A stretch of 9,471 nt of DNA from a bacterium (lineage in GTDB: Bacteria > Armatimonadota > Chthonomonadetes > Chthonomonadales > Chthonomonadaceae). The stretch covers positions 1 through 9,471 of the forward strand of contig JAJZFK010000357.1 of NCBI GenBank assembly GCA_021805405.1, written 5' to 3'. The notes under the pieces are model-generated. The model saw nothing but the letters and a program-made list of their open reading frames with translations, had not been told where the DNA came from and did not search any database. Position numbers and translations under genes: made by a program. Shown piece after piece: positions 6,546 to 9,471 of this stretch (position 1 is the first letter of the stretch; every line of letters begins with the position of its first letter).

Positions 6546-6562
6546 ATTGTACGACATTACAA
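6546..6562 (-). promoter_or_regulatory. TACAAT -10 and palindrome directly before the HEAT-like gene
   Basis: On the minus strand TACAAT (6546-6551) ends five bases before ATG 6540, so transcription would begin at or next to the start codon. A palindrome, TTGTA (6547-6551) and TACAA (6558-6562) with a 6-base spacer, overlaps this -10. No -35-like hexamer is found at 16-18 bases. That combination suggests regulator-dependent transcription, but a 5-bp half-site is short and could occur by chance. Confidence 0.4.
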
Positions 6563-6720
6563 GGTAAAAGAATGCGGTACCACCGCTGGTTTATTGGTCT
6601 TGATTGCACCGACAAACCGTAATATTTATAGTTTAAGGCGTGTTCAACATCCTTATTCTTCGCTAAACGCAGGAAGATTATCTTAAGCGTAAACCATAAT
6701 TGCGGGAGAGGCCATTTGCA

Positions 6721-6768
6721 ATGTTTGCTCGTAAATTTATTGTTAGCATTACGAACGGCAAACGGTAG
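6721..6768 (+). CDS. Possible 15-residue leader peptide ORF
   Basis: ATG 6721 opens 15 codons (MFARKFIVSITNGKR) ending at TAG 6766-6768. GGGAGAGG at 6704-6711 is a strong Shine-Dalgarno nine bases before the ATG. The peptide is basic and has no run of a single amino acid typical of biosynthetic attenuators. It precedes overlapping hairpins at 6784-6810 and the GNAT gene 207 bases later. A regulatory upstream ORF is possible, but an ORF this short with a good ribosome binding site can arise by chance. Confidence 0.28.
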   Translation: MFARKFIVSITNGKR

Positions 6769-6783
6769 GTGGCTGGTAAGTTA

Positions 6784-6810
6784 CTCACTGAGTGGGGTGT
6801 AACGCCCACT
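6784..6810 (+). other. Two mutually exclusive hairpins in the GNAT upstream region
   Basis: CACT (6786-6789) can pair with AGTG (6791-6794), but a one-base loop makes that implausible as RNA. AGTGGG (6791-6796) pairs perfectly with CCCACT (6805-6810) around an 8-base loop and is followed by TTTCT. A longer alternative brings GTTAC just upstream of the CACT element against GTAAC (about 6799-6803), burying AGTGGG. The competing pairings look like an attenuator, but the T-run is poor and the function is unproven. Confidence 0.25.
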
Positions 6811-6907
6811 TTCTACCCGTGCACCATAATGAAATAGCTATCCGGCACATAGTGATGAGCTGAGCTGATGCGCCTCCTGCCTGAATTCGTTGTACGGATT
6901 GCGATGC

Positions 6908-6936
6908 TTATGAATGTTGGCGCGCTAGGGTATGAT
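6908..6936 (+). promoter_or_regulatory. Candidate sigma70-type promoter of the GNAT gene
   Basis: TATGAT at 6931-6936 is a good -10. TTATGA at 6908-6913, 17 bases upstream, is a weak -35 with three consensus matches. Transcription would start near 6943, leaving a leader of about 33 bases that contains GAGAGG before the TTG start at 6976. Confidence 0.45.
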
Positions 6937-6975
6937 TCTACGCACTAAATGAAGATACTGAGAGGCGCGCTATAA

Positions 6976-7449
6976 TTGACACCAGATCACGGTAAGAACG
7001 CAAAGTTCGCTACAGTACATATTGCCACCACTCCAGAGGAGCGGGAGCTCTGTTTATCAGTGAGGTACGAAGTTTTTGTGGATGAACAGAAGGTTCCCAT
7101 CGACGAGGAGCTGGATGCATATGACGACGTTGCTGTGCATTTCCTCGCTCGGTTAGGTTCTGATTCCCAAGCGGTTGGTACTGCGCGGCTCATAGTGCTG
7201 CCAAACGGTCACGGGAAAGTGGGGCGCGTTGCAGTGCGGCGCGACTTTCGTCGCTGTGGTGTTGGCGCTACTATCATGGCAGCGCTCGAGAACAGTGCAC
7301 GTGAAAGCGGCCTAAGTTTGTTGATACTGGATGCCCAACTGCACGCAATTGCATTCTACCAGAAGTTAGGGTACCGTGTTTATGGCCCGGTTTTCCTGGA
7401 TGCGGGAATTGAACATCGAGCAATGGATAAGACGTTAGAACCGAACTAG
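6976..7449 (+). CDS. GNAT-family N-acetyltransferase (YjcF/ElaA-like)
   Basis: A 157-residue cytoplasmic acetyltransferase using acetyl-CoA. The acceptor is unknown. RYEVFVDEQKVP (residues 30-41) with D/E-rich EELDAYDD is the signature of the YjcF/ElaA-like branch. The acetyl-CoA loop is motif A, VGRVAVRRDFRRCGVGATI, with RxxGxG at R92-G97. LHAIAFYQKLGYRVYG (residues 122-137) is the usual C-terminal motif B. The start must be TTG 6976 or later because TAA lies directly upstream in frame, and no ATG or GTG occurs before the conserved domain. AGAGG sits 10 bases upstream of the TTG. The gene appears monocistronic: it has its own candidate promoter upstream and ends at a bidirectional terminator shared with the convergent small gene. 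The family is confident, the start moderately so. Confidence 0.9.
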   Translation: MTPDHGKNAKFATVHIATTPEERELCLSVRYEVFVDEQKVPIDEELDAYDDVAVHFLARLGSDSQAVGTARLIVLPNGHGKVGRVAVRRDFRRCGVGATIMAALENSARESGLSLLILDAQLHAIAFYQKLGYRVYGPVFLDAGIEHRAMDKTLEPN

Positions 7450-7474
7450 TCCTACTCGAAAGCTCCAAAAAGTC

Positions 7475-7510
7475 AGTGAGCCAGTTGAATAGCAGATCAA
7501 CTGGCTCACT
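7475..7510. terminator. Bidirectional intrinsic terminator between convergent genes
   Basis: A perfect 14-bp stem pairs 7475-7488 (AGTGAGCCAGTTGA) with 7497-7510 (TCAACTGGCTCACT) around an 8-base loop. On the + strand the arm runs into TTTT. On the minus strand it runs into GACTTTTT. It is placed between the stops of the GNAT gene (7449) and the small minus-strand gene (7548), as expected for a terminator serving both. Confidence 0.92.
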
Positions 7511-7547
7511 TTTGAAACCTGGTAGGGTAAACCCCAGAGTGGTAGTT

Positions 7548-7718
7548 CTACGCCGTGGGTAACACGACGCTGTCATCTGGCCTAACATAGCCGAGTTCTG
7601 CAAGGATATCCTCGGCATCCGTCTCTAAAAGCTCTGCGACTGCTTTAATAAAATCTGCAGACGGTCCATTAGAGGGCTCCAAATCTGAGCTCTTCCAGTC
7701 AAACTGATTGGTTTCCAT
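7548..7718 (-). CDS. Small acidic protein, 56 residues, unknown function
   Basis: A hypothetical cytoplasmic protein with 13 Asp/Glu against 3 Lys/Arg. Residues 21-43 (DFIKAVAELL, then DAEDILAELG) look like one or two amphipathic helices. The N-terminal 20 residues and the C-terminal tail look disordered. There are no Cys or His for metal binding and no membrane segment. ATG 7718 is chosen because GGGAG precedes it by seven bases. An in-frame ATG at 7739 would add seven residues but lacks a ribosome binding site. The case for a real gene is strong for its size: a TTGACT-18-TATACT promoter lies upstream and a 14-bp terminator downstream. It may be a small regulator or binding partner, but nothing in the sequence decides this. 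Confidence 0.72.
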   Translation of the reverse strand: METNQFDWKSSDLEPSNGPSADFIKAVAELLETDAEDILAELGYVRPDDSVVLPTA

Positions 7719-7786
7719 AAGCGGCTCCCGACCGTACATTTAGATCAGAAAACACATCATCGTGTCCTCTTACATAGATCATTTAG

Positions 7787-7816
7787 AGTATATCACCTCA
7801 CCTTGCGGCGAGTCAA
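7787..7816 (-). promoter_or_regulatory. Strong sigma70-type promoter for the 56-residue protein gene
   Basis: On the minus strand TTGACT (complement of 7811-7816) and TATACT (complement of 7787-7792) are separated by 18 bases. Each matches five of six consensus positions. Transcription would start near 7780, giving a leader of about 60 bases before ATG 7718. The leader includes a small ACAC/GTGT hairpin around 7751-7764. Confidence 0.75.
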
Positions 7817-7956
7817 GAATCATTTGCTAGATATTTCTGCCATAGATGCCCTCTGTAACACCACGGTAATACTATGTGGCTACGTTGCTATTCCTTCTTT
7901 AGCTGCGATCATTGGTCAAATTTGTTTCTCATTATGTTACTCACTCTGGCTGCTGG

Positions 7957-8583
7957 CTATCTCCAGAAGAACGTTGGTAATGGCAGTTGGTTATAATTCT
8001 GCATTGCACTGGAAGTTTGAAAGAACAAAATTAAGGTGACGAGTATAAGCACTCCTGTTGGTGCTAACCACATACTGGGAAATACCGTAACTATTCTATC
8101 CTCGATCGCGAAAATGTATAACCGCCTTAGGCGAACGATGCAAACCACTGCGAGCGATGCAAAAGCCATGAGCGGAGCGAATGTATAGATCAGGGCAATG
8201 AGGGAAGGATTAGTTGCTCGAACTACCAAAACGGTGTAAAAAGTCATCATGACCGTTCCAATGAATACCCAAATCCAGTGGAGAATCCATGAGACAATCC
8301 ATTCAAATCGATCGTTTGGCTGTGCAGTGAACAGCATAGTTGCGGTCCTAGGGAGTTGTATCGGCTGTGCACCACCGGCTCGTGTTGTTGCGGGCTGCAG
8401 TGGTAATGTTGAGGCGTGAGCGGACGCACTCACCGTACTTGCCAGCGGACCTGGTGAAACTCCTGGAGCCTGTGCAGTACGATGGACGATAGCGAATACA
8501 TACTGGCATTTTGGACAGGTGGGAACATCAAGTGTCGTCACGTTGCCACACTTTGGGCATGATTTATTATCTACATCTTGCAT
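7957..8583 (-). CDS. Zinc-ribbon membrane protein, paralogue A
   Basis: A 208-residue protein of unknown function. An N-terminal zinc ribbon has C9, C12, C23 and C26 (SCPKCGNV, then CPKCQYVFAIV). A Pro/Ala/Ser/Thr-rich linker (about 35-85) follows. A Trp-rich amphipathic segment (EWIVSWILHWIW) runs into the first of three likely membrane helices (about 99-121, 127-150, 171-188), with basic RLRRL after the second. There is no signal peptide, so the ribbon is probably cytoplasmic. ATG 8583 has GGAGG ten bases upstream and its own promoter at 8689-8718. The downstream neighbour in transcription order is the 56-residue gene, which has a separate promoter. It is clearly paralogous to the next gene: ribbon, EWI..W and MWL.P..VL motifs are conserved while the linker is not. 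Zinc ribbons of this short type often bind protein or nucleic acid; no role is assigned. Confidence 0.85.
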   Translation of the reverse strand: MQDVDNKSCPKCGNVTTLDVPTCPKCQYVFAIVHRTAQAPGVSPGPLASTVSASAHASTLPLQPATTRAGGAQPIQLPRTATMLFTAQPNDRFEWIVSWILHWIWVFIGTVMMTFYTVLVVRATNPSLIALIYTFAPLMAFASLAVVCIVRLRRLYIFAIEDRIVTVFPSMWLAPTGVLILVTLILFFQTSSAMQNYNQLPLPTFFWR

Positions 8584-8688
8584 GAGACTCTATCCTCCAA
8601 TTAGGCACACAAAACAATCTGCAGGCAATAGTGCCGCTCGTAATTATTTCAATTATTTTCGTGATAGGTAGCTTACAACCTGCGTCTG

Positions 8689-8718
8689 ACTTTAAAAGTT
8701 GAGCAAGATCGATGTCAA
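8689..8718 (-). promoter_or_regulatory. Sigma70-type promoter of zinc-ribbon paralogue A
   Basis: On the minus strand a perfect TTGACA (complement of 8713-8718) is separated by 18 bases from TAAAGT (complement of 8689-8694, four of six matches). Transcription would start near 8682, leaving a leader of about 98 bases. This implies that paralogue A can be transcribed independently of paralogue B. Confidence 0.6.
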
Positions 8719-8759
8719 ATGTTTCATAGGTCAGTGAGCGAGCACGCAAGCAGGATTAC

Positions 8760-9407
8760 CTAGTTTCCGACGGTGCTATTCCGTTGGTATGTAGTTGGCT
8801 GGCTGTAGGAAGTGTTCTGGTTCCAGTTTGCGGGATTAACACTTCCTACAGGTGAAAAGAACAGGTAAGCCGAAACGAGCATGAGCACAATGAGCGGCCC
8901 TAACCACATGCCAACATCGTTCAGGCGATTTCTCGAGGCAATTGCAGAATGAACAAGCAACCGTCTTAGCTTAAGTACGTAGTAGATGGGCGACGTAGCG
9001 AACACTGAGAATAGCAGCGCCAGATAGAGGACCTCATTAAAGTTAACTACCGGTAGTTTGGTTGCAAAGCTGAGGCCGAGCGCTAGTAGAATTACCCAGA
9101 AATAGAGCCAGATCCAGTTTACGAGCCATGCTGCAATCCATTCCGTTACGTCCTGAGGTTCCAGGACGAGCGGCCAGCCGCGCTGTTCTCCTCCAGAACC
9201 GGGAGACTGGGCGGAAGCCGGCGATATCGTTGTAGCGTTTGGCACATGAGCTGGCGTTACCGACTGTGGGCTTTGAGGAAACGGATTTGGCGCAATGGGT
9301 TGTTGAACGATAGCAAAAACATACCGGCACTTGGGGCATGTATTTACGGCAAGGGGTGATACGTTTCCGCACTTGGGACACGTCTTCGATCCGACATTCT
9401 GTTGCAT
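8760..9407 (-). CDS. Zinc-ribbon membrane protein, paralogue B
   Basis: A 215-residue relative of the gene to its left, of unknown function. The N-terminal ribbon has C10, C13, C24 and C27 (TCPKCGNV, then CPKCRYVFAIV), nearly identical to paralogue A. A Pro/Ser/Gln-rich linker (about 36-80) shares composition but not sequence with A. EWIAAWLVNWIWLYF leads into the first of three likely helices (about 94-116, 123-145, 168-187), with KLRRL after the second and a Gln/Asn/Ser/Thr-rich tail. ATG 9407 is preceded by AGGGG nine bases away. I see no convincing promoter in the 64 bases left before the window edge. The gap to paralogue A is 176 bases. Tandem duplication followed by divergence is the simplest origin. 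Confidence 0.85.
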   Translation of the reverse strand: MQQNVGSKTCPKCGNVSPLAVNTCPKCRYVFAIVQQPIAPNPFPQSPQSVTPAHVPNATTISPASAQSPGSGGEQRGWPLVLEPQDVTEWIAAWLVNWIWLYFWVILLALGLSFATKLPVVNFNEVLYLALLFSVFATSPIYYVLKLRRLLVHSAIASRNRLNDVGMWLGPLIVLMLVSAYLFFSPVGSVNPANWNQNTSYSQPTTYQRNSTVGN

Positions 9408-9471
9408 ATTGTTAATCCCCTGTGGTTGCGCTCTAGGCGGATGGGCTAACTTGAATAACCCGCAACTATTA

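Larger units (their letters stand above)
6541..6975. other. 435-base intergenic region between divergent genes
   Basis: This gap separates the HEAT-like gene (minus) from the GNAT gene (plus). It contains the minus-strand TACAAT and palindrome at 6546-6562, a 15-codon ORF with a good Shine-Dalgarno at 6721-6768, overlapping hairpins at 6784-6810, and a candidate + strand promoter at 6908-6936. Between about 6811 and 6905 I see nothing I can name. No longer gene, tRNA or repeat array is visible on either strand. Confidence 0.6.

Noticed and set aside
6971..6976. Perfect TATAAT as the GNAT promoter -10
   Set aside because: A start site six or seven bases downstream would leave out the only available start codon, so TATGAT at 6931-6936 is preferred as the -10.
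7519..7536. Second short hairpin (CTGG / CCAG) after the bidirectional terminator
   Set aside because: The stem is only about four base pairs, with no T-run, and the 14-bp terminator already explains termination for both genes.
7803..8039. Open frame on the + strand, 78 codons from TTG, with hydrophobic stretches
   Set aside because: It has no ribosome binding site, overlaps the 3' end of zinc-ribbon paralogue A in antisense, and runs over a strong minus-strand promoter at 7787-7816. Hydrophobicity is probably a shadow of AT-rich sequence and an antisense membrane helix.
1..9471. Search by eye for tRNA, rRNA, CRISPR arrays, insertion sequences and att-type repeats
   Set aside because: No cloverleaf-like segment, regularly spaced repeat with unique spacers, transposase motif or long terminal inverted repeat was seen. 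The only regular array is the 11-bp operator-like one at 2907-2950.

Overview
The window (9,471 bases, roughly 50% GC by eye) is a stretch of ordinary bacterial chromosome. It has tightly spaced genes on both strands, Shine-Dalgarno-led starts, sigma70-like promoters and several intrinsic terminators. I see no mobile element, CRISPR array, rRNA or tRNA. The taxon is not secure. Glycolytic/gluconeogenic PPDK, zinc-ribbon membrane proteins with Pro/Ser linkers, one apparently leaderless gene and an 11-bp-period Pho-type box would fit a Terrabacteria lineage such as Armatimonadota or Chloroflexota, but this is only a guess.

Layout. Bases 1-1914 (+) are the 3' part of a pyruvate, phosphate dikinase gene. 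A stem-loop follows, then a xylose-isomerase-like TIM-barrel gene (2074-2910, +). The stop codon of that gene lies inside four direct repeats with an exact 11-bp period (2907-2950) that look like a PhoP/PhoB box. About 75 bases downstream is a strong intrinsic terminator (3024-3056). Next comes a two-gene + strand operon: a DinB-like protein (3144-3620) and, 3 bases later, a nicotinamidase/isochorismatase-type cysteine hydrolase (3624-4427).

The minus-strand block 6540-4469 holds a HEAT-like membrane protein (6540-5545), then a COG4280-type polytopic membrane protein (5430-4672) whose stop overlaps the start of a 68-residue two-helix membrane protein (4675-4469). A 435-base intergenic region (6541-6975) carries the divergent promoters, a possible 15-codon leader ORF and overlapping hairpins. 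It is followed by a GNAT acetyltransferase (6976-7449, +), which converges across a 14-bp bidirectional terminator on a 56-residue acidic protein gene (7718-7548, -) with a well-formed promoter. The right end carries two tandem paralogues on the minus strand (8583-7957 and 9407-8760), each with an N-terminal CxxC...CxxC zinc ribbon, a low-complexity linker and about three membrane helices.

How the genes work together. Two units look functionally coupled: the DinB/cysteine-hydrolase pair and the COG4280/small-membrane-protein pair. The rest are probably single-gene units. The most interesting signals are the Pho-type repeat array, with a possible short RNA behind it, the uncharacterised zinc-ribbon paralogue pair, and the membrane protein pair with a dyad over its promoter.
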